NCBI GenBank assembly: GCA_943330745.2
Contig: CALQIX020000009.1
Coordinates: forward strand, 48,906 to 112,905
Length of the DNA stretch: 64,000 bases
Direction of reading: 5' to 3'
From: Lishizhenia tianjinensis
Lineage (GTDB): Bacteria; Bacteroidota; Bacteroidia; Flavobacteriales_D; Crocinitomicaceae
The position numbers and the translations under genes are program-made. Below, piece after piece: positions 28,676 through 38,183 of this stretch; positions within the stretch are counted from its first letter, which is position 1, and each line of letters begins with the position of its first letter. The notes under the pieces were generated by a model. It saw only the letters and a list, made by a program, of their open reading frames with translations. It was not told where the DNA came from and searched no databases.

Positions 28676-29794
28676 CTATTTTTTCTTGTAAATCTTGCAG
28701 GAAACTGCCAAGTGATCACTGAGCGCTTTTTCTTGGATTTTAAATTGTGTAGAATTCAAATCGTCTGAATGGAAGATATAATCAATTCTACCAGCTGGAA
28801 TTCTCCCAACATACGTAGGGCCAATACCACTTCCACAATTACGAAAAGCATCTGTTAATGAAGTATTAAATTGTTGGTATGTGTAGGAAAGCGGGGTGTC
28901 ATTAAAATCACCACATACAATGGTTGGATAGGGCGAATTTTGTACGTGTTTCATTACTGTTAATGCTTGTTCAGCACGCTTAGGGTATGCTATTTTGAGT
29001 TTTTCAATGATTAATCTTATGGTAGATTTTGACGCAATATTATTCAAAGGATCTTTTTTGGTATAATAATCACCTTGTAATTTAATCGACTGAAGATGTA
29101 CATTATATATCCGAAATGTGTCTTGTTGTTTAATAATATCTACATAAACACAATAATTGAAATCTTTCTCACTCTGTGTGTCAAAAATCACATCACCTTT
29201 GGCAATAATCGGGAATTTAGAAAACAAATAAATACCGAAATTCTGACGCGAATAGTTTTTATGGGCGCTTCTTTCGTGATAATCTAAAAACTTCATAAAT
29301 CGCATGATTGTATCTCGCGTTTTAAAATCTGTTGGGCGGTCTTTTTGATAAAATTCCTGAAAACATATTACATCCGGATTTTCATTCTTAACGTAATCAA
29401 ATATCTCATTGCGTGTTTTTATTGCATTTTCAAGTTTCGGATTATAAACATCAAATAATCGAACATTATAGGACATAATATGAAGCGAATTCCCTTTAGG
29501 CTGTGTATCATCCGAAAAAATGGCCAACATTCTAAAATGTAAATTTCCACCCAGCAAAATAAAGCCTAAAATCACAAAAGCCCACTTGGATTTGAGAATC
29601 GTCCATAGAATTAAAAGAACAATCGAAATCGCCAAAAAAACAGGGTAAGCTAAACCAAAGAAAGGAATAAAAAACTGACTTTTAGGATGTATAAAAGGAG
29701 CTAAATAGGAAAAACTAAGTGCAAGTAAAGATAGCACAGTGAAAAATTTCACCCAAAATTTAATGTTCCATAAAAAACTGAGAAAACTAACCAT
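28676..29794 (-). CDS. Membrane-anchored endonuclease/exonuclease/phosphatase family protein
   Basis: This is a 372-residue protein. The first about 110 residues hold three hydrophobic membrane segments, followed by an EEP catalytic domain: MSYNVRLFDV, CFQEFYQ (metal-binding Glu), VHLQSIKL, CGDFNDTP, RIDYIFHS and a terminal SDHLAV. All catalytic Asp, His and Asn positions appear to be present. The substrate is unknown; the family includes DNases, sphingomyelinases and phosphoinositide phosphatases. The gene is the last of the mutL-rhomboid-rhomboid run and overlaps the upstream rhomboid gene by 8 bases. Confidence 0.87.
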   Translation of the reverse strand: MVSFLSFLWNIKFWVKFFTVLSLLALSFSYLAPFIHPKSQFFIPFFGLAYPVFLAISIVLLILWTILKSKWAFVILGFILLGGNLHFRMLAIFSDDTQPKGNSLHIMSYNVRLFDVYNPKLENAIKTRNEIFDYVKNENPDVICFQEFYQKDRPTDFKTRDTIMRFMKFLDYHERSAHKNYSRQNFGIYLFSKFPIIAKGDVIFDTQSEKDFNYCVYVDIIKQQDTFRIYNVHLQSIKLQGDYYTKKDPLNNIASKSTIRLIIEKLKIAYPKRAEQALTVMKHVQNSPYPTIVCGDFNDTPLSYTYQQFNTSLTDAFRNCGSGIGPTYVGRIPAGRIDYIFHSDDLNSTQFKIQEKALSDHLAVSCKIYKKK

Positions 29795-30695
29795 TTTTAC
29801 TTTGATTGAATAAAAAATCCTTCTCTTGTCTTGTTAATGATTCATAGCCTGATTTTGAGATTTTATCTAGAATAGCATCAATTTTCATTTGCTTTTTCCT
29901 AGCTTCTAAATTATACTCTTCATCCGTTTTCATCCGACTATTTGCACGATTCGTGTTTTGCTTATTCGCAGATCTATTGGTAAAGACTTTAAGTATTTTA
30001 TCTAAAAAAAATTGAATTTTAGTTACTAGATTATTAGAACTATGAATATTTCGAATAGATAGAGCTCCGAATAAAGCACCACCAATATGAGCAAAATGAG
30101 CAACCCCATCATTTAAGCCCAAAGAAATCAGATCTGATACTAGAAAGAAACCCGCCAAAAAAATCAATCGTATTGGAAAAATGCCAAACAGAGAAACCGT
30201 TAAATTTGGTCGATAGAATGCTAACCCCATAAAAATAGCCATAACAGAACCAGAAGCACCCACAATTACCACATTCGAACCTTGCAAAGCAGGAAAAATA
30301 GCATGTGCAATAATTTCAAGAACCCCACCGGCAACACCTCCCAATAAATAGGTAAACCAAAGCCTTTTAGAATCGAACAATTGTTCAAACATCCTTCCAG
30401 AAAAGTAAAGAAAAAGCATATTCAATAACAAATGCCATAACGTGAAATGCGAAAAAATACTGGTCACAATTCCCCATGGCATCCATACGAATTCAGAGAG
30501 CTGAGTATTTAAAGTAAATACAGAGCCTAAAAATTTCGATAATAAACTATCTTGTGCTAAGAGTAAACGACTACTAACTTCAATTATCTGAATGAATAAA
30601 AAAACAACTACATTGATTAATATTAGTCGTATTGTCATGCCACCATAGCGATAAGCATTTTTTAAAGAATCAATAAGATTTTGATTGGATTGCAT
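29787..30695 (-). CDS. Rhomboid family intramembrane serine protease (longer paralogue)
   Basis: This is a 302-residue membrane protein with six hydrophobic segments. The catalytic serine lies in VGASGSVMA and the histidine in AHFAHIGGALFGA. The FSHFTLWHLLLNMLFLYFSG stretch is the conserved loop-1/helix-2 region. A cytosolic C-terminal tail of about 75 polar residues follows the membrane domain. It lies next to a second rhomboid gene, a single base apart. Substrates are unknown. Confidence 0.92.
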   Translation of the reverse strand: MQSNQNLIDSLKNAYRYGGMTIRLILINVVVFLFIQIIEVSSRLLLAQDSLLSKFLGSVFTLNTQLSEFVWMPWGIVTSIFSHFTLWHLLLNMLFLYFSGRMFEQLFDSKRLWFTYLLGGVAGGVLEIIAHAIFPALQGSNVVIVGASGSVMAIFMGLAFYRPNLTVSLFGIFPIRLIFLAGFFLVSDLISLGLNDGVAHFAHIGGALFGALSIRNIHSSNNLVTKIQFFLDKILKVFTNRSANKQNTNRANSRMKTDEEYNLEARKKQMKIDAILDKISKSGYESLTRQEKDFLFNQSKNG

Positions 30696-30696
30696 A

Positions 30697-31473
30697 TTAC
30701 CAAAAATTTGAACGATCCTGTCTTCTCCAAATCAACACTAAGATAGCGCCGACTAAAGCACCTCCAATATGCGCTAAGTGAGCAACGGGATCATTTGATT
30801 GATTTTCGAATGCCAAATACACTTCTAATAAAAAATAAGCGCCCACTAAATACTTTGCTTTAACGGGAATTGCAAAATAAAGCATAAACTCGGTATTTGG
30901 AAAAAGGATTGCGAATGCCGACATCACACCAAAAATTGCACCTGAAGCACCAACCATTGGAGTTATTGAGAGAGTGACATATTCTTTAATTGATTCAAAA
31001 TTCACGGTTGGGTGCTTCATCAAAAAACTATTTAAATTAGCATTGAGGTCGTCCAAATTCTCACTTGAAGCAATTACAGCATCTAAGTCATCAATATTCA
31101 ATGTACCGGAAAGATGTGAAGAGATTTCCATCATTTGATACACACCGATTCCATTATAGAGTGCAAACGCGCCCATTGCTGAAGAAATATAAAAAATGAA
31201 AAAACGTTTTGCACCCCACAATCGCTCTAAAAACCCACCCAACATGACAAATAACCACATATTAAAAAAGATGTGAAAGAAATCGCCGTGCATAAAAAAG
31301 TGAGTAACGATTTGAAAAGGCTCAAAAAGAGCTGATGTAATGTAATGAGCACCTAGGACACCTCTTAAATTAATCCCTTGCAGCGCTAATAATTCGGTAA
31401 CAACATAAAACATGATATTCAATAAAAGAATATTTTTTGTTACTTGTGGAATTGAATTTAAAAATGAGAACAT
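30697..31473 (-). CDS. Rhomboid family intramembrane serine protease (shorter paralogue)
   Basis: This is a 258-residue rhomboid with Ser in VGASGAIFGVM and His in AHLAHIGGALVGA. HFFMHGDFFHIFFNMWLFVMLG matches the helix-2 signature. Compared with the next paralogue it has a polar insertion of about 45 residues between two membrane segments (around residues 115-165) and no long C-terminal tail. Its ATG overlaps the mutL stop by one base, so it is coupled to mutL. Confidence 0.92.
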   Translation of the reverse strand: MFSFLNSIPQVTKNILLLNIMFYVVTELLALQGINLRGVLGAHYITSALFEPFQIVTHFFMHGDFFHIFFNMWLFVMLGGFLERLWGAKRFFIFYISSAMGAFALYNGIGVYQMMEISSHLSGTLNIDDLDAVIASSENLDDLNANLNSFLMKHPTVNFESIKEYVTLSITPMVGASGAIFGVMSAFAILFPNTEFMLYFAIPVKAKYLVGAYFLLEVYLAFENQSNDPVAHLAHIGGALVGAILVLIWRRQDRSNFW

Positions 31474-33296
31474 TATAATTTTGATTTTAATTCTTCTAAG
31501 GTTAAAGTATTCAAAATTCTTTTACCTGTTGGTGAATATTGGTGATCTTGACACTGAAATAAACGCTCAATAAGCAAGGAAGGTTCAATTTTATTTTTTA
31601 AAGCCGCCAGTGATACTGATTTAGCAATTGATAAGACGACGAAATGAGCAATTTCACCTTTATCGACTTCTTTATATCCGATTGTTTCATTAATGAAATC
31701 AATACAAAGATGAATAGAATCATCTTGCACGCACGAAGGAATCCCATTGATAATCAATTGATTGGAATGTATTTCATATTGGAATCCGAAACGTTCAAGC
31801 AAAGACCGATTTGATTCCCAAACAATTTTTTCATTTTTCGAGAATTCAAGATCATACGGAAAAAGCAATTGTTGGGAATGTATGGGTGAATTTACAAATT
31901 GCTCCATTAATTCATCATACGTAATTCTTTCTTGTGCTCGTTTGCGATCAATCAGCATAAAACCAGATTTACTGGGTGTTAATACTAATCTATCTTTCAC
32001 TAAAAATTCCTTTACCGTTTCTACGGATGTTGGTTCAATTAGGTGATTTTGATTTATTTCTTGATCCTCTTCAATCTTGTAAAAGTTTTGCCAATCCTCC
32101 GCCGACGGGTTCGTTTGTCCAAAACCTTGGGCGCGAATAGCAGGGCTTAAACCGGAAGAACCCGATTTATGTGAGGAGCTAGTCGGGGGTTGAAATGGAT
32201 TAAAATCTGGATTTACCCGAATAACCGGTTCAATGGCTGGTTGATTCCGAAAGGACATAGGCACATCAAAAGCAGTTTCTTGCTCAAAATCAAGAGTTGG
32301 AGAAACATTATATTTACCTAATGCTTGTCGAATGCTACTTAATAGAATAGAATAAATAAACTTATCTTCCTCAAATTTTATTTCTGTTTTGGTTGGGTGA
32401 ATATTCACATCCAATTTAGCCGGATTTACGTCAAAAAAAATGAAATATCCTGGAAAAAACTTAGGTTGAATCAAGCCATCAAATGCTTTATTAACGGCAT
32501 GATTAAAATAATGATCCTTAAAAAATCGATTATTCACAAAAAAATATTGTTCTCCTCGGGTTTTTCTAGCAAATTCGGGCTTAAGTACATATCCATGGAT
32601 TGAAACGATATCTGTTTTTTCCTCAATAGGCACGAGTCTATCATTCGCTGTTTTACCAAGAACATCAACAATTCTCTTTCGAAGATTCGCCATAGGGAGA
32701 TTATAAACTTCTTGATTATTGTGATGCAATGTAAACGAACACGACGGATGGGCTAAGGCGACGCGCTCAAATTCTTCTTCAATATGCCGAAACTCCATTG
32801 CGTCAGATTTCAAAAAATTGCGTCTCGCAGGAATATTAAAAAATAAATTTTTCACTTCAAAAGAAGTTCCTGCTGCAACTACACAATCCGTTTGAGTCAC
32901 AATTTTTGAACCTTCGATATGAATTTCGGTACCTGTCTCTTGATCAACTCGTTTTGTTTTTAACACCACTTGTGCAATAGAAGCTATGGACGCCAACGCC
33001 TCTCCACGAAAACCTTTTGTGGTTAATGAAAACAAGTCATTTGCTGATTCAATTTTACTGGTAGCATGCCGTTCGAAGCAAGTAATGGCATCCCCGGAAG
33101 TCATCCCTTCGCCATTATCAATAACCTGTATAAGTGTTTTCCCAGCATCTTTAATAATGACTTGAATCTTTGTTGCCCCAGCGTCTACAGCGTTTTCAAC
33201 TAATTCTTTAATCACAGAGCAAGGCCGTTGAATCACTTCACCAGCAGCAATCTGATTCGCAATGTGATCTGGAAGTATTTTAATCCGGTTAGACAT
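31473..33296 (-). CDS. mutL: DNA mismatch repair protein MutL
   Basis: MutL couples mismatch recognition by MutS to strand removal. The protein is 607 residues from the ATG at 33296. The GHKL ATPase part is complete: ELVENAVDAGA (31-41), VIDNGEGM (58-65) and TKGFRGEALASI (93-104). A Pro/Ser-rich linker spans about 365-400. In the C-terminal domain, the position expected for the endonuclease motif DQHAxxExxxxE reads D450-R-K-R-A-Q-E456 with D461, and the CPHGRP-like site reads SPTGKR. Both are altered, so nicking activity is doubtful. It is cotranscribed with a small upstream membrane protein gene. Confidence 0.95.
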   Translation of the reverse strand: MSNRIKILPDHIANQIAAGEVIQRPCSVIKELVENAVDAGATKIQVIIKDAGKTLIQVIDNGEGMTSGDAITCFERHATSKIESANDLFSLTTKGFRGEALASIASIAQVVLKTKRVDQETGTEIHIEGSKIVTQTDCVVAAGTSFEVKNLFFNIPARRNFLKSDAMEFRHIEEEFERVALAHPSCSFTLHHNNQEVYNLPMANLRKRIVDVLGKTANDRLVPIEEKTDIVSIHGYVLKPEFARKTRGEQYFFVNNRFFKDHYFNHAVNKAFDGLIQPKFFPGYFIFFDVNPAKLDVNIHPTKTEIKFEEDKFIYSILLSSIRQALGKYNVSPTLDFEQETAFDVPMSFRNQPAIEPVIRVNPDFNPFQPPTSSSHKSGSSGLSPAIRAQGFGQTNPSAEDWQNFYKIEEDQEINQNHLIEPTSVETVKEFLVKDRLVLTPSKSGFMLIDRKRAQERITYDELMEQFVNSPIHSQQLLFPYDLEFSKNEKIVWESNRSLLERFGFQYEIHSNQLIINGIPSCVQDDSIHLCIDFINETIGYKEVDKGEIAHFVVLSIAKSVSLAALKNKIEPSLLIERLFQCQDHQYSPTGKRILNTLTLEELKSKL

Positions 33297-33299
33297 CAA

Positions 33300-33617
33300 C
33301 TACACTACTGATTTTATCACTTGGTCTACATCATCCAATCCATTAAAAACAAAGTAACCCAAAACCAAAATTAAAAGAATGAGAATTACAATTCGCAGGT
33401 TTGCAGATTGCTTTTGTTTCGAAACGTATTTACTCCGATTCCAAGATTGATGAATTGCATCTCTTAACAATTCTTTTCGTTGACCATCTGAAGATTTTTC
33501 TTCTTCTAAAAAAGATTTTTTTTTCATTTCAAGCCGTTCTTTCCGTTCATCATAATAACGAGGAACGTAATTGAATCGCTTATTTCTTCCAGATTTTGAG
33601 ATAAAACTAAATGCCAT
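33300..33617 (-). CDS. Small basic single-pass membrane protein, unknown function
   Basis: This is a 105-residue protein. The first 75 residues are strongly basic and polar (NKRFNYVPRYYDERKERLEM), and one membrane segment follows near residues 76-95 (LRIVILILLILVLGYFVF). No family is certain; similar short proteins before mutL occur in related genomes as I recall. It ends 3 bases before the mutL ATG and heads the mutL operon. A promoter element lies 16 bases upstream of its ATG. Confidence 0.7.
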   Translation of the reverse strand: MAFSFISKSGRNKRFNYVPRYYDERKERLEMKKKSFLEEEKSSDGQRKELLRDAIHQSWNRSKYVSKQKQSANLRIVILILLILVLGYFVFNGLDDVDQVIKSVV

Positions 33618-33633
33618 ACGTAAACTATAGTAA

Positions 33634-33641
33634 CAAATATA
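33634..33641 (-). promoter_or_regulatory. TAnnTTTG promoter element for the mutL operon
   Basis: TATATTTG reads on the minus strand, with its last base 16 bases from the ATG at 33617. I could not find a TTG at the ideal upstream distance, so only the -7 element supports it. Confidence 0.45.
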
Positions 33642-33671
33642 CAGAAATAAAATCCTACCTCATCGAAAATT

Positions 33672-33707
33672 AACCTATTTTAAACGATGCGTTAGCATTA
33701 ATAGGTT
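33672..33707 (-). terminator. Weak candidate terminator after the Wzc-like gene
   Basis: An 8-base inverted repeat (AACCTATT and AATAGGTT) encloses a small inner hairpin (ATGC-GTTA-GCAT). On the minus strand it is followed by AATTTTCG. The stem is AT-rich and the T-run short, so termination is uncertain. It lies 20 bases beyond the Wzc-like stop codon. Confidence 0.3.
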
Positions 33708-33727
33708 CATCTCATTTTTTACAGGAG

Positions 33728-36145
33728 TTATCTTTTCTTGAATAGCCAATTAAATTTCCACCAAGGCGTTTTCTTATCTTCTTGGTAATAACCATAGCCT
33801 CCGTAACCATACCCATAACGATAGCCGTAACCGTAGCCATATCCTTTTGATCCATAAGTTCCGTTCAACAACAAGGCCATATTTGGTAACCGGTCATCCT
33901 TTTTGAGTTCACTTGGAATATTAAGCATTCGCTTTGGAAGTTCATGCGCTCGTACCACATATAGAACTGTATCAGCGTATTTTGAAATAAGTAAAGTATC
34001 AGTAACTATTCCTACTGGAGCAGTATCAACAACAATATAATCATATAAACCTCCAACTTCTTGAAACAATTGAACAACACGCTCAGACATCAACAACTCT
34101 GAAGGATTAGGGGGGATATCACCAGATGGAAGTATATCTAATTGCTCATGAATATCAGTTGTATAAATCAATTGAGCCAGTGTCATTCGACTATCCACAA
34201 TAAAATTTGTAACGCCTTTTGATCGGTCTTTCCCTAAGTAATCTTCTAATTTTGGCGCACGTAAATCCATTCCAATTAGTAAGACTTTTTTCCCGGATAA
34301 TGCTAGTGAAATAGAGAAGTTTACGGCTGTAAATGATTTCCCTTCACGTGCAACAGTGGAGGTAATGAAAATGAATTTTCCACGACCTTCAACCTGACCT
34401 AACATAAAGTCAACATTTGTTCGCAAAGAACGAAAGGCTTCTGAAATGGCTGTTTTACTCCCTTTAGTGACAACAATTTGTTTGTTTTTATCCCCTAATG
34501 GAATATTTCCAATAAAAGGGAGTTTTAATTTCTCAATATCCGATTTTGAATAGACTTTGTCATAAAATAGATCTTTCAAATAAACATAAAGCACACCTAA
34601 AACGATGCTAAATGCTAATGCTCCGAGGTAAATAAATGAGCGTTTAGGTGAAATAATACTCCCATTACTATAGGCAGAATCAACCAGTTTAGCATTTCCA
34701 ATTCCAACAGCGAGTGCAATTTGTGTTTCCTCCCTTTTTTGCAGAAGGTATAAATAGAGCGATTCTTTAATTTGTTGTTGGCGCTCAATGGAACGAAATT
34801 CCTTTTCAAATTTAGGCATTTTTGAAAGTCCAATTTCCAGTCTTTGTTCTTCAGAATCCAATTCTATCAATGCCCGTTTTTTGGAATTAATGAGGTTTTT
34901 AACACTCTTTTCTATATTTTCTTTAAGTTCTGAAATTCTATTTGTGAGATTAACCACTTTTGGCGCTTTTGCAGTAGTGGTTTTCAATTCCTCCAGCCTT
35001 TCTAAAACAAGGTTATTATGCGTTTCAATTGTGCGGTCAATCGTATTATCTGCTAACCCTAAATTCACAGGCACTAAATCTTCTGCTTGTGTATTATTTA
35101 GCAAATGATCCAACATCATTCTACTTAATTGAACTTGAGTTTCAGCATTAACAATGGATTGCCTTAAATCTGTTCCAGCATTTACATCTGCTTTTGTTTC
35201 AAATTCTATATCAACTAGGTTGTTTTTTTCTTTGAATTTCTTTGCCTCTTCTTCAACATCACCCAATTCCTTGGAAATATATTTCACCCGATCATTAATA
35301 AAGTCGCATGTGTTTTTTGAAACCAAATTTTTGTCCTCAATTGCATCTTCATTATACTTGCGTACAAGCATGTTGAGAATATTTATTGCTTTTTCTTTGG
35401 ATTGATTCTGTAAAAAAAGTTTAAGAATAGCGGAAGCATTTCCACTTTGTTCAATTTTTAATTTTGAAAGACATTTATTTACGCATGCCTCAACGGGAAG
35501 AACAACAACTTCAATTTTTCTATTAATTGCAACTTCAGAAAAACGATGATTTTTGGAGAATTTATAAGAAATGAATTTATTAATTTTTATTTTTTGATTA
35601 AATGAACCTTTGTTCAAAATTTTCCCGTCTTTATTTTCTAATTGAAAGGAATTTCCAGTTAAAATATGGACAAAAAAGGAATTTCCATGTTGTCGAATCA
35701 ATGAATCTTTACCTTCAATTTCCAATAAAATAGGTGACTCTTGATAAATTTCTCTTCGTGTAAAACCCGTTAGGTTTCCAATTGCATAATATTCGATTTG
35801 CAGTCCTAAGGAGATAACTACTTTTCGCATCAAATCACGAGATGTTAAAATTGCTTTTTCATTCTCAATGGAATTTCCGTCCTTAAGAATTGACAAATCA
35901 TCAAATGCAGAAGTTTCAGAAACACCTGACCCTCCTTTTTGATTATCTTTAATTTTTATAGAGGCAAATGCCTCATACATAGGAACTTTATACCTCAAGT
36001 AAATATTCGCAGATCCAAGTCCGAGAATTATCAAAAGAACAAAAAGTTTCCAGAAAGACAAATACTTGTAAAAAATCTCCCGAAAATTAGATTTAGTCAG
36101 ATTTTCAATTGAATTTGAATTACCAAAATCTAGGTTGTTTTCCAT
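33728..36145 (-). CDS. Wzc-like polysaccharide co-polymerase / BY-kinase
   Basis: This is an 805-residue inner-membrane protein that controls chain length and export in Wzx/Wzy-type polysaccharide synthesis. There is a membrane segment near 33-53, a long periplasmic Wzz domain with coiled coil, a second membrane segment near 500-525, and then a cytoplasmic tyrosine kinase domain: Walker A TSTVAREGKSFTA near 590, Walker A' LIGMDLRAPKL and Walker B YIVVDTAPVG. The tail is an array of alternating Gly and Tyr, the autophosphorylation cluster. It lies 2 bases after the Wza-like gene. Confidence 0.93.
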   Translation of the reverse strand: MENNLDFGNSNSIENLTKSNFREIFYKYLSFWKLFVLLIILGLGSANIYLRYKVPMYEAFASIKIKDNQKGGSGVSETSAFDDLSILKDGNSIENEKAILTSRDLMRKVVISLGLQIEYYAIGNLTGFTRREIYQESPILLEIEGKDSLIRQHGNSFFVHILTGNSFQLENKDGKILNKGSFNQKIKINKFISYKFSKNHRFSEVAINRKIEVVVLPVEACVNKCLSKLKIEQSGNASAILKLFLQNQSKEKAINILNMLVRKYNEDAIEDKNLVSKNTCDFINDRVKYISKELGDVEEEAKKFKEKNNLVDIEFETKADVNAGTDLRQSIVNAETQVQLSRMMLDHLLNNTQAEDLVPVNLGLADNTIDRTIETHNNLVLERLEELKTTTAKAPKVVNLTNRISELKENIEKSVKNLINSKKRALIELDSEEQRLEIGLSKMPKFEKEFRSIERQQQIKESLYLYLLQKREETQIALAVGIGNAKLVDSAYSNGSIISPKRSFIYLGALAFSIVLGVLYVYLKDLFYDKVYSKSDIEKLKLPFIGNIPLGDKNKQIVVTKGSKTAISEAFRSLRTNVDFMLGQVEGRGKFIFITSTVAREGKSFTAVNFSISLALSGKKVLLIGMDLRAPKLEDYLGKDRSKGVTNFIVDSRMTLAQLIYTTDIHEQLDILPSGDIPPNPSELLMSERVVQLFQEVGGLYDYIVVDTAPVGIVTDTLLISKYADTVLYVVRAHELPKRMLNIPSELKKDDRLPNMALLLNGTYGSKGYGYGYGYRYGYGYGGYGYYQEDKKTPWWKFNWLFKKR

Positions 36146-36147
36146 AA

Positions 36148-36933
36148 TTAATAACGCAAAAATAAGGTGATTGCACTAAGTAATAATGATAAACTTGATA
36201 GAATGGGCATATAAATTTGACTGTAACTCGAAGTGTTGATTTTTGCCTTATTTGGTGAAACGTAAATCAAATCATTTTGTTTTAAAAAATAAACTGGTGA
36301 ATGAAAAATGTCTTTTGACGTTAAATCAACTGTAAACTCCATTCTTTTTTTACCAACTTCTCTAATTACAATAATATCCTTTCGCTTTCCTGTAATATTC
36401 AAATCACCCGCAACCCCAAGTGCCTCAAAAATAGTGATTTTTTCATTGGGAACATTAAAAGTTCCGGGGTTCCCCACTTCACCGAGTACGGTAATTTTAA
36501 AATTGATAATTTGAATTTGAATAATTGGCTCTTTAATATATTCGCTTAATTTGGATTCTATTTCAGATTCAAGTTCACTTCGTGTTTTCCCAGCCACTTT
36601 CATTTTACCAATGAATGGCAATTCTAATATCCCATCAACATCTACCAAGTATCCGCCACGAGCAGCAACTCCAGATGAGTATGAAATCGCAGATTTACTA
36701 TTATCAATAGGGGGAGTGAATAATTTACTCGCATCATCGTTTGCTGATACTAGTTTAATATCCAGCAAATCATTTGATTCAATTTTAGGGATATAATCCA
36801 CGTGATAAATGGAAGTTGAATCTTTTAATTGGCCACGCAAATAAAGGATGTCTTTCGTTTTACGACTGCAAGAAACTGCTAATAAAAAATTGGCAACAAA
36901 TAAAATAAGAAAAAATCTAGTAAAATTTTTCAT
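36148..36933 (-). CDS. Wza-like polysaccharide export lipoprotein
   Basis: This is an outer-membrane export protein of the OMA/Wza family, about 261 residues. From the ATG at 36933 a signal peptide ends in a lipobox (LLAVSC). The export domain contains YSSGVAARGGYLVDVDGILE, LPFIGKMKVAGKTRSELE and an SLBB-type segment GEVGNPGTFNVPNEKITIFEAL. A C-terminal hydrophobic segment (LSSLSLLLSAITLF) may be the membrane-crossing helix. An upstream ATG at 36981 would run into the previous gene, so I chose 36933, which leaves a 4-base gap. It acts together with the Wzc-like protein. Confidence 0.92.
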   Translation of the reverse strand: MKNFTRFFLILFVANFLLAVSCSRKTKDILYLRGQLKDSTSIYHVDYIPKIESNDLLDIKLVSANDDASKLFTPPIDNSKSAISYSSGVAARGGYLVDVDGILELPFIGKMKVAGKTRSELESEIESKLSEYIKEPIIQIQIINFKITVLGEVGNPGTFNVPNEKITIFEALGVAGDLNITGKRKDIIVIREVGKKRMEFTVDLTSKDIFHSPVYFLKQNDLIYVSPNKAKINTSSYSQIYMPILSSLSLLLSAITLFLRY

Positions 36934-36937
36934 ACAA

Positions 36938-38008
36938 TTAGGATGAACGTAATCCTTTAAAAATAATATTATAAAGCGCAATAAAAAAATACTTTGTATC
37001 TGTAAAATAAGGGTTTTTTGCTTTCTCTGCCAAATATATCATTTCTGCTTTCAATACGGCTTCTTTTGATGTGCCAATGTTTAATGCCACATATGGAGGA
37101 ATACAACCTGGTTTTTGTTTCAATCGCAATTGTTGATTATCGGTTGGCAAGCTGTTAAAATAAGCTTTACTTACAGGGCGAACACCAACTAATTTCATTT
37201 CTCCTTTCAAAATATTGATTAATTGAGGAAGCTCGTCAATCCAAAACTTCCGAAGGGACCTACCCCATCCCGCTAACCTAAAATCATTTTTAATTTTTCC
37301 GTTTTGATTAAATCCATGTTTACCGATCATGTAACTGTGCAAGTATTCAGCATACGTATGCATTGTTCTGAGTTTATACACTTGAATTTCCTTTCCATTT
37401 TTACCAATTCGAGGAAGTTTAATAAAAAACCCATTTTGAATCGGTTGAATCAACGGATTTTCTTTTCTCGAAACAAGAAAAATGTGGAAATTATTTTCCG
37501 AATGAATAAATTTTTCTATTTCAAATCCATTGTAACAAAACCTTCCCAAGATTTCGGCATTTGAATACAGTCTTTTTTTAGCGATAATTCGAATTTTATT
37601 GAGCATCGCTATCTTTGGAAGGACCCTATTTACAATAAAAAAATACCAACTAGCAGGTTTCCGAACAATTGGGAGATGTAATATTTTTTTATCCCTTCTC
37701 CAATTCTCGAGCGTGTAAACTACACCTATTACTTTTTTAATATTGCGTTCTAATAAAATTTGATTTAGTTGCTTAAGGTAATCATTGATGTTTGTCTGTT
37801 TATCCAATGATTTAAGATCTATGAATAAGTCTGAAGCATTATTCAGTGTAAAAGCATCGAATAATTGGTCAATTTCAATCCTCTTAGAATCATTAGAATT
37901 ATTAGTAGCGCTCACTAATTCTTGAATCAAACCTTGAATATAAACCTCCTCCTCACTAGAGGTGTTTTGAGATGAGAAATTTTCTTGTGAATCGCTTGGA
38001 TTTTTCAA
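36938..38008 (-). CDS. Initiating sugar transferase (WcaJ/PglC-type catalytic domain), no clear membrane helix
   Basis: This is a 356-residue protein. The C-terminal half is a bacterial sugar-transferase domain, which transfers a sugar phosphate to undecaprenyl phosphate: VYKLRTMH, DELPQLINILKGEMKLVGVRPV and a PGCIPP motif. The N-terminal 200 residues are soluble-looking, and the hydrophobic helix that normally precedes the catalytic domain is not evident; a related helix-poor form is known to me from Flavobacteria. The only start in frame before residue 130 is TTG at 38008, so that start is uncertain. It heads the Wza-Wzc unit. Confidence 0.82.
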   Translation of the reverse strand: MKNPSDSQENFSSQNTSSEEEVYIQGLIQELVSATNNSNDSKRIEIDQLFDAFTLNNASDLFIDLKSLDKQTNINDYLKQLNQILLERNIKKVIGVVYTLENWRRDKKILHLPIVRKPASWYFFIVNRVLPKIAMLNKIRIIAKKRLYSNAEILGRFCYNGFEIEKFIHSENNFHIFLVSRKENPLIQPIQNGFFIKLPRIGKNGKEIQVYKLRTMHTYAEYLHSYMIGKHGFNQNGKIKNDFRLAGWGRSLRKFWIDELPQLINILKGEMKLVGVRPVSKAYFNSLPTDNQQLRLKQKPGCIPPYVALNIGTSKEAVLKAEMIYLAEKAKNPYFTDTKYFFIALYNIIFKGLRSS

Positions 38009-38183
38009 TGCTTTCGGTTAACATTAGCTAAATTACAATCTTTCTAGTTGGTAGCCAAGAATCAATAGAAATCTTATTGAACTTAGTCATCGTAAAACCC
38101 TAATTAATTACTTCGATAGTCTTTTCAATATTATATAATCATAGGTGTTTTCACGTAACTTTATAAATTTAAAATCAAAACTT

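Noticed and set aside
33772..33850. Tandem repeat array that might be CRISPR or satellite-like
   Set aside because: It is the coding sequence for a Gly-Tyr tail of the Wzc-like kinase, with a short two-codon repeat and no spacers.
36934..36981. Longer N-terminus for the Wza-like protein
   Set aside because: It would overlap the previous gene and put 16 residues before a clear signal peptide and lipobox.
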